A stretch of 64,000 bases of DNA. It comes from Robertmurraya_A mangrovi. GTDB lineage: Bacteria > Bacillota > Bacilli > Bacillales > Cytobacillaceae. This document shows positions 8,602 through 16,115 of this stretch, one piece after another (the stretch's first letter is position 1; each line of letters begins with the position of its first letter). A program made the position numbers and the translations under genes. Location: positions 1 through 64,000 of the forward strand of contig NZ_JAXOFX010000013.1 of NCBI RefSeq assembly GCF_034427655.1, read 5' to 3'. Below the pieces are notes generated by a model that did no database searches, had not been told where the DNA came from, and worked only from the letters and a program-made list of their open reading frames with translations.

Positions 8602-9561
8602 CTATGTATTCGATTTTATTTCGAGCTTTCCTTCAATATACATGGAAATTTCGTTAATTTTTTTCTCAAAATCCACTTCCGTCATATCAAACCACTTGAC
8701 TTCCATTTTATTTCTAAACCAAGTTAACTGCCTTTTAGCATAACGACGGGAGTTTTGTTTTAAATTCTCAACTGCATCATCCAAACTAATTCTCTCGTAA
8801 AAATAGTCATACAACTCTTTATATCCTATCGCCTGGATAGATTGACAGTCTTTAAGCCCAGCTTGAAACAACTGTTCTACTTCTTCTAGTAACCCCTCCT
8901 TAATCATAAGATTCACTCTACCATTAATCCTGTTGTACAATTGTTCCCGGTCCATGGTTAATCCTATTACAGCCGTATCATAAATCAGTTCTGGACTTTG
9001 TTCCTTCTGGTACTCAGTCATCGTTTTACCTGTGCAATGAAAAATCTCCAATGCACGTATGACACGTCTCACATTGTTCGGATGTAATTTCTCCGCGCTC
9101 TCTGGGTCCACCTTTTTCAGCTGTTCAAAAACCACTTCATTTCCTTCCAAATCAGCTTGAATCTCTAATTCTCTACGGAAATGTTCATCTGAAGGAGCAT
9201 CCGAAAACTGATAGTCATATATAACGGATTGTATATACAAGCCCGTTCCACCAACGATCATCGGAAGCTTGCCTCTGTTCGTGATATCTGTGATTTTTTC
9301 TCGGACTAATTGTTGGAACTCGGCGACCGAAAAGGATTCTTCAGGATTTTTTATATCGATTAAATGGTGAGGGATCCCTTCCGTTTCCTGTGGTTTAATT
9401 TTTGCCGTCCCGATGTCCATACCTTTGTATATTTGCATCGAGTCCCCACTGATGATTTCAGCATTGTATTTTTTAGCTAGTTCAATACTCATTTTTGTTT
9501 TCCCAACCGCCGTTGGTCCAATCAGTACGACTAATTTCTCTTTGTTACTCAATTTTTCCAC
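8602..9561 (-). CDS. miaA: tRNA dimethylallyltransferase MiaA
   Basis: Transfers a dimethylallyl group to N6 of A37 in tRNAs reading UNN codons; the product is the substrate of MiaB, also in this window. The P-loop is GPTAVGKT (15-22), followed by the DSMQIYKGMDIGTAKI substrate segment, VGGTGLYIQSVIYDY and the RQLTWFRNKMEVKWFD C-terminal region. Length 319 is normal for the family. It heads the miaA-hfq unit. Confidence 0.96.
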   Translation of the reverse strand: MEKLSNKEKLVVLIGPTAVGKTKMSIELAKKYNAEIISGDSMQIYKGMDIGTAKIKPQETEGIPHHLIDIKNPEESFSVAEFQQLVREKITDITNRGKLPMIVGGTGLYIQSVIYDYQFSDAPSDEHFRRELEIQADLEGNEVVFEQLKKVDPESAEKLHPNNVRRVIRALEIFHCTGKTMTEYQKEQSPELIYDTAVIGLTMDREQLYNRINGRVNLMIKEGLLEEVEQLFQAGLKDCQSIQAIGYKELYDYFYERISLDDAVENLKQNSRRYAKRQLTWFRNKMEVKWFDMTEVDFEKKINEISMYIEGKLEIKSNT

Positions 9562-9720
9562 ACTGCCTTTACTAGACTACTGAATTTTAATCCAGAAATC
9601 ATACATATGTATTAGCTAATTTTTAAAATCGGAGTGATTTTCCCTCCATCATCAAGAACTAGCCTTCTGTTTTAATATCGTAACATAAATCTATAAAGCA
9701 GTTGAACATCTATATATGAT

Positions 9721-9797
9721 GCCCAATTTTATTTCACTTTATTCAATTAGGTGTTTGTTTTATTTAATGTAAGTGGGTTACCTCTATAAAATTGGGT
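9721..9797. repeat. long-range inverted repeat upstream of mreBH
   Basis: CCCAATTTTAT (9722-9732) is exactly repeated in inverted form as ATAAAATTGGG (9786-9796), separated by 53 bases. No gene lies inside. The rest of the 9562-9826 stretch is AT-rich without recognisable signals. Confidence 0.5.
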
Positions 9798-9826
9798 ATG
9801 TAGGGAGCCATTTAGATTACTTAGCT

Positions 9827-9957
9827 GTGTTGATTGGAGCGGATGGTGCTTGACTCCTGCGGGAGCAGCGGTGCAGGGGAGACCCCGCAGGTGCTAGCAC
9901 CGAGGAGGCTCCCCGACCGCCCCGCGGAAAGCAAGCACCAGGAGCGGAAATCAACAC
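9827..9957 (-). repeat. palindromic repeat family A, copy 1 (131 bp)
   Basis: A GC-rich imperfect palindrome with ends GTGTTGATT and AATCAACAC. Read on the minus strand it begins GTTGATTTCCGCTCC, like the other four copies (15957, 20795, 40137, 58912). It differs from copy 2 at about five positions only. Nested stems include GGTGCTTG/CAAGCACC and GCGGT/ACCGC. The short open frame across it is not a gene, since the other copies give unrelated or shifted frames. Confidence 0.9.
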
Positions 9958-10057
9958 TCGAACTTCGAAGAGCCAATATATCTCACTCTTAACATTCATA
10001 CCAAAGTTTTCTTGTTAGATTACAAATTAATTACCGTTCGATAACATTCGTCAAAAT

Positions 10058-10086
10058 ACCCCCATATTCGTGTTAAGGTATTAGAA
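10058..10086 (+). promoter_or_regulatory. candidate SigI promoter of mreBH
   Basis: ACCCCCA (10058-10064) matches the SigI -35 element reported for B. subtilis mreBH, lytE and bcrC. The expected -10 CGAA is not seen at good spacing; only AGAA at 10083-10086 is near. The start codon follows 40 bases later. Confidence 0.4.
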
Positions 10087-10125
10087 AAATTTAAAGTGAA
10101 ATATTATTCGAATGGTGGGAATGGC

Positions 10126-11133
10126 ATGTTAACGAGTTCTGAGATTGGTATAGATTTAGGTACAGCTAATATATTGGTTTACAATAAAAATAAAGGAATT
10201 ACTTTAAATGAACCTTCTGTTGTTGCTATAGATACTATTACAAAAAAAGTATTAGCGGTCGGGCACGAAGCAAAAGAGATGATTGGAAAAACGCCCGGCA
10301 GCATTGTAGCGATTAGACCGTTAAAAGACGGCGTAATTGCGGATTACGATGTAACGACAGAAATGTTAAAGCATATTTTAAGAAAAGCAGCAAAGAAGAA
10401 CGGGATGGCAATTCGAAAACCTAATGTCGTTGTTTGTACTCCATCTGGATCGACAAGTGTGGATAGAAGAGCGATTCATGATGCTGTAAGAAACGCTGGG
10501 GCAAAGAAAGTCCATTTAATTGAAGAGCCTGTTGCAGCCGCACTAGGAGCAGGGTTACCAGTAGATGAGCCGGTAGCTAACGTGATTGTAGACATTGGTG
10601 GCGGTTCAACCGAAGTAGCGATTATTTCATTCGGCGGGGTTGTTGCTTGTCATTCGATTCGAATTGGCGGCGACCGTCTGGATGAAGACATTATTCAATA
10701 TATCCGAAAAGAATATAATGTACTTGTTGGAGAAAGAACAGCCGAAAATATAAAAATGGAAATCGGCTACGCTTTAGTTGATCATGAAAAACTGACGATG
10801 GAGGTAAGAGGTCGAGACTTAATGACAGGCTTGCCAAAAACGATTACTTTATCATCCTTCGAAATTCGTGATGCAATTAAAGAATCTTTATTGCATGTAT
10901 TAGAGGCTATTCGAGCAACTCTAGAAGACAGCCCTGCTGAACTAAGTGGAGATATCGTTGACCGTGGGGTAATTTTAACAGGTGGCGGTGCCTTATTAAA
11001 TGGAATGGAAGAATGGATTAGTCAAGAAATATTCGTTCCAGTACATTTAGCACCAAGCCCATTAGAATCAGTAGCGATTGGAACTGGTCAAGCACTTAAG
11101 TTTATAGGACGCCTGCAAACTGTTGTAAAATAA
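10126..11133 (+). CDS. mreBH: MreBH, actin-like cell-shape protein
   Basis: A 335-residue bacterial actin that forms filaments at the membrane and guides lateral wall synthesis; B. subtilis MreBH also directs the hydrolase LytE. Visible are phosphate-1 IGIDLGTAN (7-15), the phosphate-2 VDIGGGSTEVAI segment and the adenosine motif LTGGGALLNG. The sequence is closer to MreBH than to MreB or Mbl (ANILVYNKNKGI, KPNVVVCTPSGST). A start ten codons upstream exists, but GGTGGGA before the ATG at 10126 and the family length of 335 favour this one. It is alone on the plus strand, between miaA and a Gly-rich gene, an uncommon position compared with B. subtilis. Confidence 0.92.
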   Translation: MLTSSEIGIDLGTANILVYNKNKGITLNEPSVVAIDTITKKVLAVGHEAKEMIGKTPGSIVAIRPLKDGVIADYDVTTEMLKHILRKAAKKNGMAIRKPNVVVCTPSGSTSVDRRAIHDAVRNAGAKKVHLIEEPVAAALGAGLPVDEPVANVIVDIGGGSTEVAIISFGGVVACHSIRIGGDRLDEDIIQYIRKEYNVLVGERTAENIKMEIGYALVDHEKLTMEVRGRDLMTGLPKTITLSSFEIRDAIKESLLHVLEAIRATLEDSPAELSGDIVDRGVILTGGGALLNGMEEWISQEIFVPVHLAPSPLESVAIGTGQALKFIGRLQTVVK

Positions 11134-11140
11134 ATTGGTA

Positions 11141-11169
11141 AAGCACCCAACTATTAGAGGGTGCTTTTG
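11141..11169 (+). terminator. terminator of mreBH
   Basis: AAAGCACCC and GGGTGCTTT form a stem with a TTTTGTTGTTT tail. It may also serve the convergent Gly-rich gene. Confidence 0.8.
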
Positions 11170-11173
11170 TTGT

Positions 11174-11716
11174 TTACCAATGATAGTATCCTCTATTCGG
11201 GCCAGGTCCATCATTAAGGAGTGCTCCCCCTAGTAACCCTGCTCCAAAGCCTAATAATCCTGTGCCTAAAGGACTCAATCCTCCAAGTCCATAACCTGGG
11301 TAACCGAAGCCGAAGCCAGGTCTTGGTGGAATTCCTCCGCCAAAGCCTACTCCCGGATAGCCTCCTCCATATCCTGTGCCCGGAAAGCCACCGCCAAAAC
11401 CTGCCCCTGGAAAGCCTCCAAAGCCAGCCCCTGGGTAGCCTCCTCCATATCCTCCTCCAAAACCGGTACCTGGGTAGCCCCCGCCGTATCCTCCTCCAAA
11501 ACCGGTACCTGGGTAGCCCCCGCCGTATCCTCCTCCTGGAAAATCGCCTCCAAAACCGGCACCTGGATAGCCTCCACCGTAGCCGCTTCCCGGAAATCCA
11601 GAGCCAAACCCTGGGTCGTATTCTGTAAGATCCACATCATATCCAGAACTCGGAAAACCCGAACCAAATCCAAACTGTCTATTTTTCTCTTGAATTCCAT
11701 TTGTATATAGATTCAT
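11174..11716 (-). CDS. Gly/Tyr/Pro-rich low-complexity repeat protein
   Basis: A 180-residue protein that I do not recognise as a named family. After about 35 ordinary residues it becomes tandem GGGYGGGYPGTGFGG-type repeats through residue 135, then a more hydrophobic Gly/Leu tail (LSPLGTGLLGFGAGLLGGALL) and a polar end, GPNRGYYHW. There is no signal peptide. Two DNA repeats of 39 bp around 11454-11531 are identical, showing recent unit expansion. The ATG at 11716 has AAGGAGA upstream; a TTG one codon earlier is better spaced. A SigK-type -10 (CATATACTA) is present about 80 bases upstream. By composition a spore coat or exosporium structural role is possible, but this is only inference. Confidence 0.7.
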   Translation of the reverse strand: MNLYTNGIQEKNRQFGFGSGFPSSGYDVDLTEYDPGFGSGFPGSGYGGGYPGAGFGGDFPGGGYGGGYPGTGFGGGYGGGYPGTGFGGGYGGGYPGAGFGGFPGAGFGGGFPGTGYGGGYPGVGFGGGIPPRPGFGFGYPGYGLGGLSPLGTGLLGFGAGLLGGALLNDGPGPNRGYYHW

Positions 11717-11895
11717 CAACAGGCACTCTCCTTCTATTTTATAACGACGTATTTATAAACCCCCGGAAATTCATACACTATTACATCCTTAGTATATGTA
11801 CCTATAATTGAATGGGAAGGTTAGTACGAGCTAAATGGGCATGTGTCATATGTGCTTATTGATTTAAGTAACTGATTAATAAAAAGACATTAAAT

Positions 11896-11924
11896 TTGAC
11901 AAAAAAAATTATTTATGCTATAAT
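11896..11924 (+). promoter_or_regulatory. consensus SigA promoter of the methyltransferase gene
   Basis: TTGACA (11896-11901), a 17-base spacer and TATAAT (11919-11924) match the consensus perfectly. The predicted start is near 11931, only about 20 bases before a terminator hairpin. Confidence 0.9.
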
Positions 11925-11949
11925 TTACCAATATTATCATTCCGTGTAT

Positions 11950-11986
11950 AATGAGATTCTCCTGGCCAGGGGAATCTCATTTTTTT
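11950..11986 (+). terminator. promoter-proximal terminator (attenuator) before the methyltransferase
   Basis: Arms 11950-11963 and 11968-11981 pair over 14 bases (one G-U), with a GGCC loop and TTTTT directly after. It lies between the SigA promoter and the ribosome site (GGAGGA, 11993-11998). Transcripts must pass it to reach the gene, so it should act as an attenuator or release a roughly 55-base RNA. Confidence 0.8.
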
Positions 11987-12004
11987 ATATCCGGAGGACT
12001 TTGA
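11951..12004 (+). CDS. possible 17-codon leader peptide over the attenuator
   Basis: An ATG at 11951 opens a frame encoding MRFSWPGESHFFISGGL that runs through the whole terminator hairpin. Its TGA (12002-12004) directly abuts the ATG of the methyltransferase. No Shine-Dalgarno precedes it, so translation is uncertain. If it is translated, ribosomes would melt the hairpin and couple translation to the next gene. Confidence 0.35.
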   Translation: MRFSWPGESHFFISGGL

Positions 12005-12922
12005 ATGAAGAAAAATGAATCAAGCTTAACTTCCTTAATTTCAGCATTTGGTCGTGCATATCATAGTAAATTTGATGAACCAAAAATTTTTGATGATTTT
12101 ATATCTGCAGAATTAATTACGGAAGAAGAATTTGCTGGGATTAGCAAGAATATGATTAATGGAATTTCATTCTATAATCAGGAAATCGCCGCAAAATTTC
12201 AAGATAACCCAGATGAAATTTTAAAATGGGTCACACAAGTTCAGCTATCTCCCACTCCTTTAGCACGTGCAGCCTACTCTGAAAGTGTGTTACTTCACGA
12301 AATATTACTAGGTGTGAAACAATATGTTATTCTAGGAGCCGGATTAGATACCTTTTGCTTCCGACACCCTGAGTTAAGTGACAAGCTAGAAATATTTGAA
12401 GTAGATCATCCAGCCACACAAGACTTTAAAAAGATAAGGTTAGCAAACGTAAATTATCCAATTCCAGAGCATCTACATTTTGTACCAATGGATTTTACGA
12501 AAGGTTTTTCACTTCAAAATCTCATCTTACAAGGTTTTGACCCTAACAAAAAGACCTTCATTAGTCTGCTAGGTGTTACTTATTATTTAACAAAAGAAGA
12601 AATCGCTCAATTAATCAACGAACTATTTACCAAATTACCATCTGGAAGCTCCATTGTATTTGATTATGCAGACGAGAGACTTTTTGAAGAAAAAGGCACC
12701 TCTAATCGTGTTCAAAATATGGTTCAAATGGCTGCAGCAAGTGGGGAATCAATGAAATCTTGTTTTACCTATGACGAAATGGAAAAAATGTTAGAAGAAT
12801 CTAGTCTACTAATTTATGAACATTTATCCCCTGATGGAATTCATAATAAATTTTTCCTTAACCGAACAGACTATTTATCTGCATTCGAAACCATTCATTA
12901 CTTTCATGCGGTAAAAAAATAG
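12005..12922 (+). CDS. class I SAM-dependent methyltransferase, leucine carboxyl methyltransferase-like
   Basis: A 305-residue cytoplasmic methyltransferase of the LCMT/TIGR00027 type, found widely in bacteria with mostly unknown or secondary-metabolite substrates. The SAM-binding motif I is YVILGAGLDTFCFR (107-120) and the acidic ribose-contacting strand is FEVDHPATQDFKK (131-143); FISLLGVTYYLTKEEI near 180-195 is also typical. GGAGGA sits 6 bases before the ATG. The gene is alone on the plus strand with a perfect promoter, an attenuator-like hairpin in its leader and its own terminator. No neighbour hints at the substrate. Confidence 0.85.
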   Translation: MKKNESSLTSLISAFGRAYHSKFDEPKIFDDFISAELITEEEFAGISKNMINGISFYNQEIAAKFQDNPDEILKWVTQVQLSPTPLARAAYSESVLLHEILLGVKQYVILGAGLDTFCFRHPELSDKLEIFEVDHPATQDFKKIRLANVNYPIPEHLHFVPMDFTKGFSLQNLILQGFDPNKKTFISLLGVTYYLTKEEIAQLINELFTKLPSGSSIVFDYADERLFEEKGTSNRVQNMVQMAAASGESMKSCFTYDEMEKMLEESSLLIYEHLSPDGIHNKFFLNRTDYLSAFETIHYFHAVKK

Positions 12923-12933
12923 ATTTTAGATTA

Positions 12934-12970
12934 AAACCAGACTCTACTTTGATTAGGAGTCTGGTTTTAT
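12934..12970 (+). terminator. terminator of the methyltransferase gene
   Basis: AAAACCAGACTC and GAGTCTGGTTTT form a 12-bp stem shortly after the stop codon. Confidence 0.8.
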
Positions 12971-12983
12971 CAAAAAATAGAAA

Positions 12984-13011
12984 AAACAGCACCCCTCATT
13001 ATAGATGCTGT
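12984..13011 (-). terminator. terminator of the 92-residue gene
   Basis: On the minus strand ACAGCA and TGCTGT pair around a larger loop, followed by TTTTTTCT. It faces the preceding plus-strand terminator. Confidence 0.6.
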
Positions 13012-13040
13012 CTTTCACCAAGCTATTGGACGATTAGAAA

Positions 13041-13319
13041 CTAAATGAACAAAAATGGTAGGATAGTTAATCCAACAACTCCTGCATAAGGATATCTTCT
13101 GAATCCTGGTCTGTAACCGGGTCTACCATAAAAACCTCTTCTTGGTCCAAAGAACCAATAGCCGTGTCCATTATAGTCAACAGGTGTGTTTAATTCTTTG
13201 ATTTCAATTCCTTCTTCGTCGACATTTACCACTTTTCCAGTAACCATACGACCTTGTTCATTGCGAAATTGAATCACTTTCCCCTTGTACTGTAAAGCTT
13301 GTTGATAATCAAGTTTCAT
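13041..13319 (-). CDS. small protein of unknown function with aromatic/Arg-rich tail
   Basis: A 92-residue protein that I do not recognise. Residues 1-50 look like a small beta-barrel (YKGKVIQFRNEQGRMVTGKV, then VDEEGIEIKEL). Residues 50-80 are rich in Gly, Tyr, Phe and Arg (GYWFFGPRRGFYGRPGYRPG), and the end is hydrophobic (AGVVGLTILPFLFI). The ATG follows GGGAGGA. It lies between the methyltransferase and a small membrane-protein gene. The Gly/Tyr-rich tail recalls spore-surface proteins, but I assign no function. Confidence 0.65.
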   Translation of the reverse strand: MKLDYQQALQYKGKVIQFRNEQGRMVTGKVVNVDEEGIEIKELNTPVDYNGHGYWFFGPRRGFYGRPGYRPGFRRYPYAGVVGLTILPFLFI

Positions 13320-13410
13320 TCCTCTAGTCCTCCCTTCATGAGCTTGCTATAGCTTATGAAAAGTTACTCCATTCTGGGAAGGCATGTATCATGTAAACAA
13401 GCGCACATTC

Positions 13411-13854
13411 CTACTCTATATTTCTTTTTCTCATTCGATTGAAATAAAGGAAGATTGGCAGTGGAATGACGATAAAACCAAGGCTTTTGATAATTTGATT
13501 TTTAGCATTGATTTGTTGTCTCTTTTTTTCATCTTCAATCACTTGCTCATACTCGGCTCTTAATTCTTCTTCGCTAACAGTCTCTTTTTGACCCTCTACT
13601 TTTTCATGCTGTTTCATTGTTTTAAAATCAGTATACGTTTGGTAATATCCAGGCGGGCTGACTAAATCAGCTGCTCCCATGAATATAGAAACACCACCAC
13701 CAATAACCATCATAAGCGTAGCAAATAGCACTAAATACGTATATAAATGACGAATCACGTTTTCTTCCCCCTCTTTATTCTTCGCAACATAAGCAATGAC
13801 AAAAATAACGATTACAACTGGAATAATAGCAGTTAATAATGAAAAAACAAACAC
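13411..13854 (-). CDS. small membrane protein of unknown function
   Basis: A 147-residue protein with hydrophobic segments at about 4-24, 37-60 and 124-140. Between the second and third is a charged, probably helical stretch (EELRAEYEQVIEDEKKRQQ). The N terminus would insert without signal cleavage. It lies directly downstream of mutL, beyond the mutL terminator, where B. subtilis has the unrelated-looking small genes ymzD and ymcC. The ribosome site is GGGAGGGTG. No function can be given. Confidence 0.65.
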   Translation of the reverse strand: MFVFSLLTAIIPVVIVIFVIAYVAKNKEGEENVIRHLYTYLVLFATLMMVIGGGVSIFMGAADLVSPPGYYQTYTDFKTMKQHEKVEGQKETVSEEELRAEYEQVIEDEKKRQQINAKNQIIKSLGFIVIPLPIFLYFNRMRKRNIE

Positions 13855-13976
13855 GTATGCACCCTCCCATCCTCAGGTAATGTATTTCTTATATATAATA
13901 GACGTATAAAAACGGACTTAGTTACTCTAAAAGTTACATTTTTCATAATTTTGTATGATTTCCCTAGCGAATTAGG

Positions 13977-14009
13977 TAAAAAAAGATCCGAGAAACATTT
14001 CCCGGACCC
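13977..14009 (-). terminator. terminator of mutSL
   Basis: GGTCCGGGAAA and TTTCTCGGATC pair (with G-U pairs), followed by TTTTTTT on the minus strand. Confidence 0.85.
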
Positions 14010-14029
14010 TTGAAATATAAATGCCTTTC

Positions 14030-15919
14030 TTACATCACTCGCTTAAACATTTTCTCCATTTCATAGGCAGAATAATGAATGATAATCGGCCTTCCATGTG
14101 GACAAGTAAATGGATCAGTTGTTCTTCTTAATTCATCTAGTAATGCTTGAATCTCATCATTTCGTAAAAATTGATTTGCCTTGATTGAAGCTTTACAGCT
14201 CATCATAATAGCCGCTTCTTCTCTAAGCTTCTTAATATCTACTTTTCTCATTAAAAGAAGCTGTTCAATCATATCCTCAATCATTTGCTGTTCTTCCCCT
14301 TTTGGAAACCACTGAGGATGAGACCTTATAATATAGCTATTGTGACCAAAGGTCTCTAAAAACACACCCACTTTTTCTAACTCATGTTTGTACTCATTTA
14401 TTTTCAGACATTCATCTGTTGAATATTCGATTGTGAGCGGTACAAGCAATTCCTGTAGTTCACTTTCCACTTGACCCACTTTTTCCTTATAGTATTCATA
14501 CTTAATCCGTTCTTGTGCGGCGTGCTGGTCGATGATATATAGCCCTTTATCGTTCTGAGCAAAAATATACGTTCCGTGCATTTGACCAATTGGATAGAGA
14601 GGGGGTACTCGAGACTCTTCTTCCTCTAATTCGATTGCAGCATCCGTTGGCTCTTCCAAACTAGGAACTTCTTGAACTGGAGGGGGGATTGTTCCCCTAT
14701 TCAATAGGCCATATGTTTCTTCTATCTCAAAATCTGGAGAACTCTCATACTCTACGCTAGGATGAATCGTTTCATGCTGTTCCTGTGAAAGAAGAAGAGG
14801 GTATTCCTCTTTGACCATCGTTTGTAATGGAGGATACTCGACTCTACTAACAGGTGGAGCGATATGATCAAGCTCCATCGAGGTCTGCTCGATCACTGGA
14901 CGCTCTTTTTTCGGAATCACACCAGAAGGAATTAGTTGCTTCGTTTTAAAAGCCGCTTTTATACTCCCGGAGATGAGTTCAAACAACTCACTTTCCTTAC
15001 TTAAACGAACCTCCATTTTAGAGGGATGAACGTTTACATCTACTAGGATTGGATCCATTTCTATATTTAACAATACAATCGGATAGCGACCAATAGGTAG
15101 TAGTGTATGAAAACCTTCAGAAATTGCTTTAGCTAGTGAATAGTTTTTTATGAACCTGCCATTAATCATCGTAGAAATATAGTTTCTTGATGCTCGAGTA
15201 ATTTCCGGAAGGGACACCCAACCTTTTAAAGTGAAGTCGAGCGTTTTTTCTTCAATCGGAATCATATTTTTAACAATATTCATTCCATAAATGGCCGCTA
15301 GAACTTGTCTTACGTCGCCATTCCCTGTTGTATGAAGGAGCTTTCGATCATTATGAACTAAACGAAACGAAATCTCCGGATGTGACAAAGCGAGTCGGTT
15401 CACGACATCCGTTATATTTCCAAGCTCGGTGTGTACCGTTTTTAAATATTTCAAGCGAGCAGGAGTGTTATAAAATAAGTCAGAAATCGTAAGGTCTGTC
15501 CCTTTTCGACTGGAAGCTTTCTCGAATATCTCTACTTTTCCACCGGCAATAACGACTCTCGTTCCCGCATCACCTGTCGATGTTTTCATTTCTAGACGAG
15601 ATACGGATGCAATACTCGGAAGTGCCTCACCGCGGAATCCAAGAGTTCTGATACGGAAAAGGTCCTTATCGTCTTTAATTTTACTCGTTGCATGTCGTTG
15701 AAAAGCCATTAAAACATCTTCTTCTTCAATTCCATCCCCATTATCGATAATTCTGATTTTGGATAGTCCCGCTTCCTCAATCTCGATTTCAATAATGGTA
15801 CTAGCTGCATCAATGGCATTTTCGACTAGTTCTTTCACCACCGATGCTGGTCTCTCCACCACTTCTCCGGCGGCAATTTTATTGGATAGGTCGTCATCTA
15901 GTTGAATAATTTTTCCCAC
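14030..15919 (-). CDS. mutL: DNA mismatch repair protein MutL
   Basis: A 629-residue mismatch repair endonuclease partner of MutS. The N-terminal GHKL ATPase has NKIAAGEVVERPASVVKELV, DNGDGI and TLGFRGEALPSI. VNVHPSKMEVRL ends the N-terminal half. A variable acidic linker spans about 335-440. The C-terminal nicking domain keeps the metal motif DQHA-x2-E-x4-E (DQHAAQERIKYE), so the strand-nicking activity found in organisms without MutH is expected; CPHGRP near the end is also conserved. The start is a GTG at 15919: AAAGGAGGTG lies 9-11 bases upstream, whereas the GTG four codons earlier overlaps that site. It follows mutS, separated by repeat copy 2. Confidence 0.96.
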   Translation of the reverse strand: MGKIIQLDDDLSNKIAAGEVVERPASVVKELVENAIDAASTIIEIEIEEAGLSKIRIIDNGDGIEEEDVLMAFQRHATSKIKDDKDLFRIRTLGFRGEALPSIASVSRLEMKTSTGDAGTRVVIAGGKVEIFEKASSRKGTDLTISDLFYNTPARLKYLKTVHTELGNITDVVNRLALSHPEISFRLVHNDRKLLHTTGNGDVRQVLAAIYGMNIVKNMIPIEEKTLDFTLKGWVSLPEITRASRNYISTMINGRFIKNYSLAKAISEGFHTLLPIGRYPIVLLNIEMDPILVDVNVHPSKMEVRLSKESELFELISGSIKAAFKTKQLIPSGVIPKKERPVIEQTSMELDHIAPPVSRVEYPPLQTMVKEEYPLLLSQEQHETIHPSVEYESSPDFEIEETYGLLNRGTIPPPVQEVPSLEEPTDAAIELEEEESRVPPLYPIGQMHGTYIFAQNDKGLYIIDQHAAQERIKYEYYKEKVGQVESELQELLVPLTIEYSTDECLKINEYKHELEKVGVFLETFGHNSYIIRSHPQWFPKGEEQQMIEDMIEQLLLMRKVDIKKLREEAAIMMSCKASIKANQFLRNDEIQALLDELRRTTDPFTCPHGRPIIIHYSAYEMEKMFKRVM

Positions 15920-15956
15920 CTGACAGTACACCTCCTTTGGGCTCTATTAAGTTTGA

Positions 15957-16089
15957 GTGTTGATTTCCGCTCCGGGTGCTTGCTTTCCGCGGGGCGGTCG
16001 GGGAGCCTCCTCGGTGCTAGGGCACCTGTGGGGTCTCCCCTGCACCGCTGCTCCCGCAGGAGTCAAGCACCCTCCGCTCCAATCAACAC
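15957..16089 (+). repeat. palindromic repeat family A, copy 2 (133 bp), between mutS and mutL
   Basis: It begins GTGTTGATTTCCGCTCC and ends CCTCCGCTCCAATCAACAC. It is about 96% identical to copy 1 in inverted orientation. It fills nearly the whole mutS-mutL gap, leaving only the mutL ribosome site on one side and 26 bases on the other. Stems: GGTGCTTG/CAAGCACC, GCGGT/ACCGC, and the apex GGTGC-TAGG-GCACC. Confidence 0.92.
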
Positions 16090-16115
16090 GGCTTAAAAAT
16101 CCAGATGGTTCTATA

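Noticed and set aside
9817..9999. Short open frames across the family A repeats (also at 15902-16181, 40083-40349 and 58849-59031) as small genes
   Set aside because: They exist only because the repeat is GC-rich and lacks stops; frames differ between copies and no ribosome site is present.
11221..11700. Open frames opposite or shifted within the Gly-rich gene
   Set aside because: They are by-products of the repetitive GC-rich codons; only the Gly/Tyr/Pro frame has a ribosome site and a sensible composition.
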